A DNA stretch of 8,792 nucleotides, taken from Chitinophagaceae bacterium (GTDB taxonomy: Bacteria; Bacteroidota; Bacteroidia; Chitinophagales; Chitinophagaceae). The position numbers and the translations under genes were made by a program. Position 1 is the stretch's first letter. Each line of letters opens with the position of its first letter. Shown here one piece after another: positions 1 to 6,758 of the stretch. The notes below the pieces were generated by a model, which worked only from the letters and a program-made list of their open reading frames with translations, ran no database searches and was not told where the DNA came from. The stretch lies in the NCBI GenBank assembly GCA_947489175.1, contig CANLED010000069.1, positions 1 to 8,792 on the forward strand, written 5' to 3'.

Positions 1-189
1 CGTGAAAATTCATAGAAAATTGCACAGATTTTTAAAAAAAGGTTTAAATTAGCCTGAATGTGAGACTTGTGTCGTTTATGTCATATATGTGTTTATGTTT
101 TTGAAGAAAATGGACTCTATTTGTGTGAATACATGCCTATGTAGAGATAATTAAGCGAATTCTACTCTGGCTGGCAAAGGGCCCATTTT

Positions 190-1368
190 ATGTTATACTA
201 CTTATCAATTATTACATTAATTCTTACCGCATCAGCAGTATACCATAACTATTATATAAATAAGAATACCCTGTTCTTGGGTGGCTATCTTTTCAGCCTT
301 TCGCTATACACACTCGTACATTATATAGTGTTCGAAAGCGATTCCATATTAGCTAGTGCCATACTTTATAAACATTTCTCCCCTATTTTCTATTTGCCGG
401 GAGCCATGATTTACTTATATATAAGAGGGATTCTAAACAACAAACAGTCTTTTTCTAAAAAAGACTTGTTGCACTTTATACCTTTTATAATCGGAACCAT
501 AAATATTCTCCCCTACTTTTTTACCCCTTTTTCGCTTAAGCTGGAGCTTGCTGAGGACATATATGCCATGTCAAACTTCTCAAAACTTTATGATCAATAC
601 CTGTTTTATCCTTTTTACTTAAGTGCATTTATCCGAAGCGGCTTATTGATTTCATATGTAGGAGCTTGCTTCTATCAATTATGGAAGCATAAAATACATT
701 TCAGTGAATCTTTATATAGCGGTAAACATAATCTTTACCGGTGGTTAATCTTTATTACAACCAGTGCTTTTGTTATGGCAATTTGCCTAATCGCTATTTC
801 CTTTATTTTTTATACACAAAAAGATGTTGTGCGCACAGAGGTGAATACACATTTTTTTGTAATTCTTGCAGGCGCCAGTTTTGTTTTTATTCCCCTTGGC
901 ATGATTTTCTTCCCAACTTGGGTTTATGGTGAAAAAGCAGTTGTTTCAACTGCACAACCGAAACCTATACCCACTCTAAACAAAGTAGATATTGACCTAA
1001 AAAAAGAGGAATTAGATAAATTGGCTAGGCAAATTATAGCATGCTTTGAAATTCAGAAACCATATTTACACAAAGATTTTAGCCTGGATCAACTATCTGA
1101 ACTGTTAGATATACCTAAATATCAGATTTACAACGCGCTAAATTCTTCTTTATGTAAAAAGTTTACTCAACTTCGCGCAACATACCGGGTTGAGCATGCT
1201 AAACGTTTACTATCTGCAGTAAATTTGGAAAATATCTCCTTAGAAGAAATTTGGACAAAATCTGGCTTTTCATCAAAATCTAATTTTTTTACAACCTTCA
1301 AAGAAGAAACTGGGGTTACACCCACCGAATACACCGAGCAAATTAAAACTTCATTCAAAAAACAATGA
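190..1368 (+). CDS. 7-TM membrane-embedded AraC-family transcriptional regulator (first of tandem pair)
   Basis: One-component regulator in which a membrane sensor is fused to a DNA-binding domain. Seven hydrophobic segments are visible at about residues 2-18, 27-48, 62-81, 94-113, 141-165, 184-208 and 221-246. After a hydrophilic linker (about 250-285), an AraC-type double helix-turn-helix fills roughly 290-384. The second HTH carries the family signature GFSSKSNFFTTFKEETG followed by VTP and Y. There is no large extracytoplasmic domain, so a ligand would have to act within the membrane or on short loops. The ATG at 190 is preceded by AAAGGG at 176-181, a plausible ribosome binding site, and starts just before the first membrane helix. 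The stop codon overlaps the next gene's start (ATGA), implying translational coupling. The gene is AT-rich. Family and topology are fairly secure; ligand and target genes are unknown. Confidence 0.88.
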   Translation: MLYYLSIITLILTASAVYHNYYINKNTLFLGGYLFSLSLYTLVHYIVFESDSILASAILYKHFSPIFYLPGAMIYLYIRGILNNKQSFSKKDLLHFIPFIIGTINILPYFFTPFSLKLELAEDIYAMSNFSKLYDQYLFYPFYLSAFIRSGLLISYVGACFYQLWKHKIHFSESLYSGKHNLYRWLIFITTSAFVMAICLIAISFIFYTQKDVVRTEVNTHFFVILAGASFVFIPLGMIFFPTWVYGEKAVVSTAQPKPIPTLNKVDIDLKKEELDKLARQIIACFEIQKPYLHKDFSLDQLSELLDIPKYQIYNALNSSLCKKFTQLRATYRVEHAKRLLSAVNLENISLEEIWTKSGFSSKSNFFTTFKEETGVTPTEYTEQIKTSFKKQ

Positions 1369-2534
1369 TTTTATATTTCTCTTTACTCACGATCGCCTTG
1401 TGTCTGGCTTTGCTGATTTTCAATTCTCATATAAATAGGTCTATCTATTTTTTAATCGTTTATCTCACGACCTTGTCATTGTATGGCATATTGCATCATC
1501 TAATTTTTTTTAGCAACTCAGAATTTAAGCTGGCTATTATAAATATTCATCTTATACCAGTTTATTATCTGACAGGTCCTATGTTGTTTTTTTATATACG
1601 CAGCACATTAAAAGACTCCTATAAAATTACATTCAAGGATTATATTCACTTCCTCCCATTTGCTATTGGCCTTGTAGCAATTTTACCTTACATCCCTATG
1701 GATTTTTCTTATAAAATTAAAGTTGCTCAACTTTTTATTGACAATCCAGAAAGTATCAAATCCATAAAATCAAACATTCTTTACCCCAATTATATAAATG
1801 TAATCTTCAGGCCGATATTATTACTCGCATATAGCAGTGGATGCATCTATCTGATTTGGAAATACTCAATCAAAAAACGAAACACATCCCCTCTGTATCA
1901 AAAAAGATGGATCATTAAATGGCTCACTACAATTAGCTTCACTTCCGTATTAATCGGATTAAGCTATTTATTGATGACATATTCCTTTTTTACCACTGAT
2001 AATATAAAAAGAGATGCATTTAATCAATTACCCATAAGTATTTTTTCAGGTATTATTTATACCTCTATTCCAGTTGCCATCATTTTCTTTCCTAGAATTT
2101 TATATGGAATACCAAGAGCTGATCATAAACATATCATAAATGCAAAAGAGAGAAATAAAATGATTGAAATCCGGGATGAAGATCCTTTGGGGGAAACTGC
2201 GGTAAAAATTTTAGAGTACCTCGACAAAGATAAACCTTATCTAAATACCAAATTTACCATACAGCATATCGCTTCTTACTTAGACATTCCAAAACATCAC
2301 GTGTATTATTGTCTTAATAATATCATTAAGGAAGGATTCATAGACATGAGAAACAGATATAGGATAGAGCACGCCAAAAATCTATTGCTGTCTGATAAGT
2401 TCAGCCAAATGACGATTGAAGGTATTGGACTCGAATCTGGCTATTCATCGAAATCACATTTTTTTGCCGTGTTTAAAGAAAAAACGGGAGTATCTCCTAT
2501 TGAATACATTGAAGAGCAAAGATCCTCAAACTAA
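1365..2534 (+). CDS. 7-TM membrane-embedded AraC-family transcriptional regulator (second of tandem pair)
   Basis: Paralogue of the preceding gene, with near-equal length (389 against 392 residues) and almost gap-free colinearity: the KPYL motif opening the HTH domain falls at residues 290-293 in both. By hand alignment the last 96 residues are about 45% identical, and the membrane half less so. Seven hydrophobic stretches lie at about 2-20, 27-48, 62-81, 93-112, 145-165, 183-208 and 222-247. The C-terminal AraC domain (about 290-384) has the signature SGYSSKSHFFAVFKEKTG. The ATG at 1365 overlaps the upstream stop codon and no Shine-Dalgarno sequence is visible, so translation probably depends on reinitiation from the first gene. 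Such coupling gives matched expression of the two proteins and would suit a heterodimer, but that is inference. Signal and regulon are unknown. Confidence 0.88.
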   Translation: MILYFSLLTIALCLALLIFNSHINRSIYFLIVYLTTLSLYGILHHLIFFSNSEFKLAIINIHLIPVYYLTGPMLFFYIRSTLKDSYKITFKDYIHFLPFAIGLVAILPYIPMDFSYKIKVAQLFIDNPESIKSIKSNILYPNYINVIFRPILLLAYSSGCIYLIWKYSIKKRNTSPLYQKRWIIKWLTTISFTSVLIGLSYLLMTYSFFTTDNIKRDAFNQLPISIFSGIIYTSIPVAIIFFPRILYGIPRADHKHIINAKERNKMIEIRDEDPLGETAVKILEYLDKDKPYLNTKFTIQHIASYLDIPKHHVYYCLNNIIKEGFIDMRNRYRIEHAKNLLLSDKFSQMTIEGIGLESGYSSKSHFFAVFKEKTGVSPIEYIEEQRSSN

Positions 2535-2586
2535 GTTCCGTCTTCTGCCGTAAATTTTATAAATAATACAACCACTCATCAAGTCC

Positions 2587-3975
2587 ATGCTAAAGATCTA
2601 TAAAATTTTCTTCCTGGTTCTTATTACCATTCCATTCACTGGTTCTGCACAATACCTGCTTCGCTTCAAGATTACTGATTCCAAAGACAGTGTTGTCTTT
2701 GTAAAGGGAACCATGTTCGAGGAAAAGAACTTCATCCCGAAAGATATGGTCAGGGTCATCAAGGGAGTCAGACAATCCTCCTACAACAAATCCATCATTG
2801 GCGGTATATACTATTTGGAATTCCCATCTTCGAAAGAAAAGGTCTACTTTACCCTACAGAACAAGGACACGATAACTTTCACCTTCAACGGTGCGAATCC
2901 ACTCAGCACAATGGTGATGAGCAAGCGATCCGCTCCGGTATTCCTTGAATACCAGCGCCTTGAAAAACAATTTTCGGTGGTGGACTCCCTCTATGAAGAA
3001 GAGATTAAACGTGGGAGAAAATTCAACCTCACCCAAAAAGATGCTTTCTTCAAGAATAAAAAAGATACACTGCTGGCCTTCCGAAAAACTGTACTGAACA
3101 AGATTAAAACAGATGAGATTCTATCGCTGCATTTTAAAACACTGAACCTGCTAGATGAATACCTCCCAAAAAGAAGCGAGCCCGCTCAAAGAGAAGCGTT
3201 CATCAACAAGTTCAATCTCAATGAACCACGACTCCTGTTCACCAGCAATTTTCGGGAGATACTTTTTGAATACCTTTCTGCCTATCCCCTGATCGCCGAC
3301 TCGCTGAACAAAGGAGTGGATGCGGTCATGTCTAAACTTTACTGCAACAATAAATCCCTTCCCTTTGTATTTGACTATTTCGTGCGCATCATGAAGAACC
3401 GCAACGTGCAGAACAATACCGAAGGCCTTGTGGCCATGATTGATAAACACATAAAGAAGGGAAAATGTACCTATCCCAACGAGGTACAAAAGCAGGAATA
3501 CCTCAAGATCTATGAATCCAACAAAAAATTCAGCGGCGACACGCTTTCTAAAAACATCATCCTTAAAGACACCCTCAACATAGAGCAGGACCTACATGCG
3601 TTTGCAAGAGGATATGATTACACTGTCATCCTCTTCTATGCCCCCACTTGCGAACACTGCAAAGTGGAGATCCCGCAAATGGACAGCACCATTAACCTGC
3701 TGGAAAAAAGATACAATATCCGTATCGGCCGCTACGCGATCTGCAACGAGACCGGGATCCCGGCATCTACGTGGAAACAGTTCATCACAGAGCACAAATT
3801 AACGAACCGTTATGTGCATGTTCAGATCACCGAAGGCCATCCCGCCCGCCTCGACTACAATGCTTATGCCAATCCCACATCCTTCCTGATCGGAAAGAGC
3901 GGGAAAATGCTCGCCAGAAAGATCGGTCCGGTAAGTTTAAGAAATATTATAAATGATGAAAAAAGAAAGAAATAG
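2587..3975 (+). CDS. Secreted TlpA/ResA-like thioredoxin-fold protein with long N-terminal region
   Basis: Probable periplasmic thiol-disulfide oxidoreductase. Residues 1-21 form a Sec signal peptide (basic MLKIYK, hydrophobic core, GSA before Gln22); no lipobox Cys is seen. Residues about 23-120 are beta-rich and resemble the DUF4369-type module common in Bacteroidota thioredoxins. Residues about 120-335 are helical and charged, resembling a DUF5106-like region; both domain names are from memory of the families. The thioredoxin domain (about 338-455) contains the redox motif CEHC (Cys355, Cys358) in APTCEHCK, and NPT with the probable cis-proline Pro430. The start lies 52 bp after the second AraC gene on the same strand with no terminator between, so co-transcription is possible. 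Its 3' part is clearly richer in G+C than the AraC genes. Whether it reduces apocytochromes or other partners cannot be told. Confidence 0.85.
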   Translation: MLKIYKIFFLVLITIPFTGSAQYLLRFKITDSKDSVVFVKGTMFEEKNFIPKDMVRVIKGVRQSSYNKSIIGGIYYLEFPSSKEKVYFTLQNKDTITFTFNGANPLSTMVMSKRSAPVFLEYQRLEKQFSVVDSLYEEEIKRGRKFNLTQKDAFFKNKKDTLLAFRKTVLNKIKTDEILSLHFKTLNLLDEYLPKRSEPAQREAFINKFNLNEPRLLFTSNFREILFEYLSAYPLIADSLNKGVDAVMSKLYCNNKSLPFVFDYFVRIMKNRNVQNNTEGLVAMIDKHIKKGKCTYPNEVQKQEYLKIYESNKKFSGDTLSKNIILKDTLNIEQDLHAFARGYDYTVILFYAPTCEHCKVEIPQMDSTINLLEKRYNIRIGRYAICNETGIPASTWKQFITEHKLTNRYVHVQITEGHPARLDYNAYANPTSFLIGKSGKMLARKIGPVSLRNIINDEKRKK

Positions 3976-3994
3976 ATTTGTGCCCATGGCCTGT

Positions 3995-4023
3995 CAAAGG
4001 AAAAGAACAATCTCTTTCCCTTG
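3995..4023 (+). other. Imperfect hairpin after the thioredoxin gene
   Basis: A GGAAA/TTTCC core with imperfect flanking pairs (CAAAGGAAA against TTTCCCTTG) forms a short stem 20 bp past the thioredoxin stop codon. It has no T-run, so it is more likely an mRNA 3'-end structure than a terminator by itself. Confidence 0.3.
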
Positions 4024-4039
4024 TAGACAAACGCATGTA

Positions 4040-4082
4040 AAAAATCTCTAAAGGACTGTTTTTAAGTTTGATAGAGGTTTTT
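4040..4082. terminator. Probable bidirectional terminator between convergent genes
   Basis: The arms AAAAATCTCTA (4040-4050) and TAGAGGTTTTT (4072-4082) pair over 11 bp with one G-T wobble around a 21-nt loop. A T-run follows on the plus strand, and the complementary A-run gives a T-run on the minus strand. It lies between the plus-strand thioredoxin gene and the minus-strand 89-residue gene, which is where a shared terminator is expected. The large loop and AT-rich stem limit confidence. Confidence 0.5.
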
Positions 4083-4198
4083 TATTTATCATTTCTGTTT
4101 TACCAACCGATCAATGTGGATGATCTGCCCCTTTGAATTGTAGCCCTAGAGTAAAAAATCATTTTTTTATCTGCAGCTCTGAAAAATAACGCTTTAAG

Positions 4199-4468
4199 CT
4201 AACCCTCCTTGTCAAAAAAGTCCCTCAACAAATAATTCCCTTTCCATTGGTTGACATATCTTTCAGCCCTAGGAAACATGGCCTGATTGTCAACCCCATC
4301 ACAATACATCAAAAATTGTTCCCATTCCTCATCTGAGAACGTTAGATTGAATTCATTTGCATACATCTCTCTGGAGAAATTCACCAACAAATGTTGGTTT
4401 CTCCTGAAACGTAAATAGTACATTATCTCCCAAGTTTCCCATTGATCAATCGGCTTGTTATTGTTCAT
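4199..4468 (-). CDS. Hypothetical protein, 89 residues
   Basis: I do not recognise this protein. It is acidic and rich in aromatic residues (WETWEIMYYLRF near the N-terminus, EEWEQFLMYC in the middle), with no signal peptide, membrane segment or Cys/His cluster. It looks like a small soluble, mostly helical cytoplasmic protein. The chosen start is the ATG at 4468. The same frame extends to another ATG at 4528, but that codon lies inside the 16-bp dyad at 4522-4537, and the extra 20 residues look less protein-like. Starting at 4468 places the dyad about 53 bp upstream, a normal operator or promoter position. No Shine-Dalgarno sequence is evident. It is transcribed alone, with strong terminator-like hairpins on both sides. 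The balanced residue composition favours a real gene, but no function can be assigned. Confidence 0.55.
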   Translation of the reverse strand: MNNNKPIDQWETWEIMYYLRFRRNQHLLVNFSREMYANEFNLTFSDEEWEQFLMYCDGVDNQAMFPRAERYVNQWKGNYLLRDFFDKEG

Positions 4469-4521
4469 AATCCACTCAATACTTATTGAAACAAATGTAT
4501 GTTGCGACAGCAACAGGGAGA

Positions 4522-4537
4522 ATGTCATTCATGACAT
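4522..4537. promoter_or_regulatory. Dyad ATGTC-N6-GACAT upstream of the 89-residue gene (copy 1)
   Basis: A 16-bp inverted repeat, ATGTCATTCATGACAT, whose arms extend to 7 bp around TC. The same outer arms, spacing and flanking A residues recur at 4937-4952. It lies about 53 bp before the preferred start of the 89-residue gene. The size and symmetry suit an HTH-dimer operator, and the neighbouring XRE protein is the obvious candidate binder (inference). Confidence 0.4.
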
Positions 4538-4640
4538 ATCTTTTATTGGATTAATTAATCAATATTGCTAAATCCAATCTAAACAAGGATAATGATTAAG
4601 AGCGAATAAAAAGCCGTTTTAAACATGTCCTGGAAAAACC

Positions 4641-4664
4641 AAATGCCCACTTTCGTGGGCATTT
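4641..4664. terminator. Strong intrinsic terminator hairpin
   Basis: A perfect 10-bp stem AAATGCCCAC / GTGGGCATTT encloses a TTTC tetraloop. On the plus strand it is followed by AATTTTT. On the minus strand the stem is followed by GGTTTTT, so it can work in both directions. Its likely role is to end leftward transcription from the XRE gene and the 43-residue ORF. No plus-strand gene ends here, so a short plus-strand RNA cannot be excluded. Confidence 0.75.
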
Positions 4665-4770
4665 AATTTTTAAACCTATTCCGAAGCCTTTCTGATAAAA
4701 ATCACAGGCCGATTTGCTACTAACTAAACACAAATTACCTTTTTATGTAGTTCATAAAGCGGTGAACGAA

Positions 4771-4902
4771 TCATGCCAGCAATTGCTGGATTTTCAAAAT
4801 AATCACCAAAACAATAAATAGAATCACCCCTAATTTAACAATGACATTTGAATACCTTAACTGACTCTTTTTTTTACCCTGCTGATTGCCAATAACTTCC
4901 AT
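4771..4902 (-). CDS. Small single-pass membrane protein, 43 residues
   Basis: This short ORF starts at ATG 4902 and ends at TGA 4773-4771. The N-terminal 20 residues are hydrophilic and basic (QQGKKKSQLRYSN). A hydrophobic helix of about 17 residues follows (roughly 20-36, VIVKLGVILFIVLVIIL), then a short polar tail KIQQLLA. This is the pattern of a small inner-membrane protein with the basic end in the cytoplasm. It lies 72 bp after the XRE gene on the same strand, with a 16-bp dyad 34 bp before its start and a strong terminator about 105 bp beyond its stop. No other ATG exists in this frame back to the preceding stop codon, and no Shine-Dalgarno sequence is seen. I recognise no family. A chance ORF remains possible at this length, but the composition and the bracketing signals argue for a gene. 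Confidence 0.5.
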   Translation of the reverse strand: MEVIGNQQGKKKSQLRYSNVIVKLGVILFIVLVIILKIQQLLA

Positions 4903-4936
4903 TGCATGAAAATAGAAAAGGTCGGGTGCAATGAAA

Positions 4937-4952
4937 ATGTCTTATTTGACAT
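4937..4952. promoter_or_regulatory. Dyad ATGTC-N6-GACAT upstream of the 43-residue gene (copy 2)
   Basis: Second copy of the 16-bp dyad: ATGTC, six bases TTATTT, GACAT. The flanking bases also match copy 1 (AATGTC...GACATA), giving 12 shared positions. It sits between the XRE stop codon and the start of the small membrane-protein ORF, 34 bp before the latter. It is a candidate operator for the XRE protein, or a shared promoter element (inference). Confidence 0.4.
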
Positions 4953-4974
4953 ACAAGAAGGGCTAGGAGAACAA

Positions 4975-5229
4975 TTAACCTAACAAATTAAACTCAACCC
5001 CATCTAAGCAGTTGATAATTTCAGAAAAACTGATGTTCAAGGCCTTAGTAATCAAAAAAAGTTGAAAAACGGAGGTGTTTACTCGCCCACGCTCAATTCT
5101 GCTGAGCTGTGAATATTCAACACCAACTTCAAAAGAAAGTTGTTCAATGGTCAACCCCTTGGATTGGCGAATGCTTCGAATTTTACTGCCGACAATGCTG
5201 GCAACTTCATTTTTCTTGGTTTCAAACAT
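4975..5229 (-). CDS. Small XRE-family (HTH_3) transcriptional regulator
   Basis: Sequence-specific DNA-binding protein of the Cro/C1 type. With the ATG at 5229 it has 84 residues. The helix-turn-helix spans about 27-48 (LTIEQLSFEVGVEYSQLSRIERG), including the characteristic SQLSRIERG recognition-helix end, and the rest is helical; there is no separate sensor domain. The frame can extend to a TTG at 5277, giving 100 residues, but the ATG is preferred because the extra stretch is not family-like; neither start has a clear Shine-Dalgarno sequence. The gene lies about 125 bp after the 7-TM/AraC gene on the same strand and could be read from it or from its own AT-rich upstream region. It probably acts as a dimer. 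The ATGTC-N6-GACAT dyads just downstream are candidate targets. Family assignment is secure; regulon is inference. Confidence 0.85.
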   Translation of the reverse strand: MFETKKNEVASIVGSKIRSIRQSKGLTIEQLSFEVGVEYSQLSRIERGRVNTSVFQLFLITKALNISFSEIINCLDGVEFNLLG

Positions 5230-5354
5230 TGGATTTTCATTGAATTGTGCAAAATGGAGATTGTACAAATCAATCAATTTTGCGTATTTATACCTAATAA
5301 ATCTAGTTAAGAATACTTAATATTTGATAATATTGAACAAGATTTGGCCTAAAC

Positions 5355-6572
5355 TCAGCTGATTTTCTTGCTGAAATAGTTTGATGGAGTCATTCCGGAT
5401 TTCTTTTTAACAGCTTCAATAAAAGTATTTCTCGAGTTGAAGCCGGCAGATTTGGCAAGAGCTTCAAGTGTAAAGTTTTGACTATCGGGTGATTCGTTTA
5501 GAAGATCAGTAATATAATCTACCCTATACTCATTAATCAACTCATTGAAGTTTTTGCCGTATTCCTGGTTTATAAATGACGAAATTAGATAGATTGGAGT
5601 TTTCAACTCCTGGGATAAATCCTTGATTTTATACCCTGTAGCCAGGAAAGGCTTATTGTTTTTGAAATGGTTTTTTATACTGGTGCTCATTCCCATCCTC
5701 ATTTCCTCTGTAAAAAAAGATGCTTTAGAGGGATTGGACAATGTAATAGGCAGTGATTGATCTTTGATGGCTTCTTTAGTTAATAAAGATGATTTTTCAA
5801 CCCAACCCTGAAGCCCATACAAAATCCTGGGTTTGAAAAAAAGATAAATACAAATGATAATGTTGAGTCCAGCTAAGGTAAAGCTGATGCCAAAAGAGAA
5901 TGCTAGTTTATTGGATATCGCCAAGAAATGCCAAAGAATCAACAGTAGAAATGAAAAAGTGATGCAGGTCAATAAAAAATAAAGCCATTTGTAAATTTCG
6001 TGATGTTGATTTCCATCAGTCTCCCCTTTGAAAATTAACTTTCGTTTGTGTTGGTATACTTGAAAAAAAGCAAAAAGAGTGAAAAAGACGGTTGTTACAG
6101 TTCTGATGAGTATTCCCAAACCTTGAGGGAAAATTCCATCGATTTCAACCAAGGCCAACTTCTTGTCGGCAAGTATTTGCAATATGATTGCCCTTTTTTG
6201 ATCGCCAGGAAGCATATAAAGTGGCAAAAAATTGATTGAGATCAAAACTGCAGGGATAACCAGTAAGAAATCGTTGGGCCGAAACCTAAACTCCTGGTAA
6301 AGAACAGATCGAACATACAAATACAGCAAAGCGGGCATCAAACCTGAAAAAGGTGCTGCCAAACGCCATACATGAGGAAATTTTAAATAAAATTGAGTAA
6401 CCGCCAACCCATAACTCAATGAAAAAAGAGATAGGCAAAAGATTACACCTGCGAGCAGTTGCTTGGAAATTGAATTTTCCCTGTTTACCACAAATAATAG
6501 AACTGAGACAAAAAAGCCAAAGGCCGCACAAATGACCCCAATTAAGTAATTAAACTCCAGTAAATAACTCAT
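5355..6572 (-). CDS. 7-TM membrane-embedded AraC-family transcriptional regulator (third copy)
   Basis: Same architecture as the plus-strand pair but clearly more distant. Numbered from the TTG two codons before the chosen start, hydrophobic segments lie near 5-31, 41-62, 74-93, 103-123, 152-174, 197-222 and 226-248. A longer linker (about 255-295) leads to an AraC domain at about 300-405 with AGFNSRNTFIEAVKKKSGMTP and Y as signature. The motif PALLYLYVRS in the third helix and FFKPRILYG at the end of the seventh match FYIRS and FFPRILYG in the second tandem copy, supporting common descent. The ATG at 6572 is preferred over the TTG at 6578 (TTG ATA ATG), giving 405 residues. Upstream lie 186 bp with no clear promoter; the XRE gene follows on the same strand. 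Ligand and targets are unknown. Confidence 0.87.
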   Translation of the reverse strand: MSYLLEFNYLIGVICAAFGFFVSVLLFVVNRENSISKQLLAGVIFCLSLFSLSYGLAVTQFYLKFPHVWRLAAPFSGLMPALLYLYVRSVLYQEFRFRPNDFLLVIPAVLISINFLPLYMLPGDQKRAIILQILADKKLALVEIDGIFPQGLGILIRTVTTVFFTLFAFFQVYQHKRKLIFKGETDGNQHHEIYKWLYFLLTCITFSFLLLILWHFLAISNKLAFSFGISFTLAGLNIIICIYLFFKPRILYGLQGWVEKSSLLTKEAIKDQSLPITLSNPSKASFFTEEMRMGMSTSIKNHFKNNKPFLATGYKIKDLSQELKTPIYLISSFINQEYGKNFNELINEYRVDYITDLLNESPDSQNFTLEALAKSAGFNSRNTFIEAVKKKSGMTPSNYFSKKIS

Positions 6573-6628
6573 TATCAAATGTTTAAAAGGTATGGATACA
6601 AATAAACATGAGCTACTTATTGATAATG
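6570..6628. repeat. 9-bp inverted repeat spanning the third AraC gene's start
   Basis: CATTATCAA (6570-6578, containing the start codon of the minus-strand AraC gene) and TTGATAATG (6620-6628) are perfect complements separated by 41 bp. In the leader RNA they could pair and cover the start codon. Alternatively, the repeat results from two similar start regions facing each other, since the plus strand at 6608 also encodes MSYLL. Confidence 0.3.
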
Positions 6629-6758
6629 CTAGGTTCTTTTATAACGATAAAACAAGGTAATTCCTGGTATTGATCGCGCATGACTGGATTTTTCTACTTA
6701 CAGAATAATTGGACTACTACAAAAATGCAGGAATTTTATCGAATAATGAAAGAAACCA

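Noticed and set aside
130..143. Short dyad TACAT-GCCT-ATGTA about 47 bp before the first AraC gene
   Set aside because: Five-base arms in AT-rich DNA are common and no second copy was found, so it is not supported as an operator.
1..189. Possible promoter of the Bacteroidota TAnnTTTG type upstream of the first AraC gene
   Set aside because: T-rich near matches exist but no exact -7 element with a suitably spaced -33 TTG was found. No gene is seen in this stretch either.
3151..3489. 112-codon minus-strand ORF inside the thioredoxin gene
   Set aside because: Antisense shadow; the plus-strand frame has a signal peptide and CxxC domain covering it.
4252..4543. 12-bp direct repeat TGACATATCTTT at 4252 and 4532
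   Set aside because: One copy is inside coding sequence. A few repeated 12-mers are expected by chance in about 8.8 kb.
4776..4789. Perfect 14-bp palindrome CCAGCAATTGCTGG
   Set aside because: It lies inside the 3' end of the 43-residue ORF. About one such palindrome is expected by chance in a window of this size.
5319..5334. AATATT-TGAT-AATATT between the third AraC gene and the XRE gene
   Set aside because: The arms are themselves palindromic A/T hexamers. Such low-complexity symmetry is expected by chance here, and there is no GC-rich stem for a terminator.
6613..6681. 22-codon minus-strand ORF between the pseudouridine synthase and third AraC genes
   Set aside because: It is short, with no ribosome binding site, hydrophobic pattern or family resemblance.
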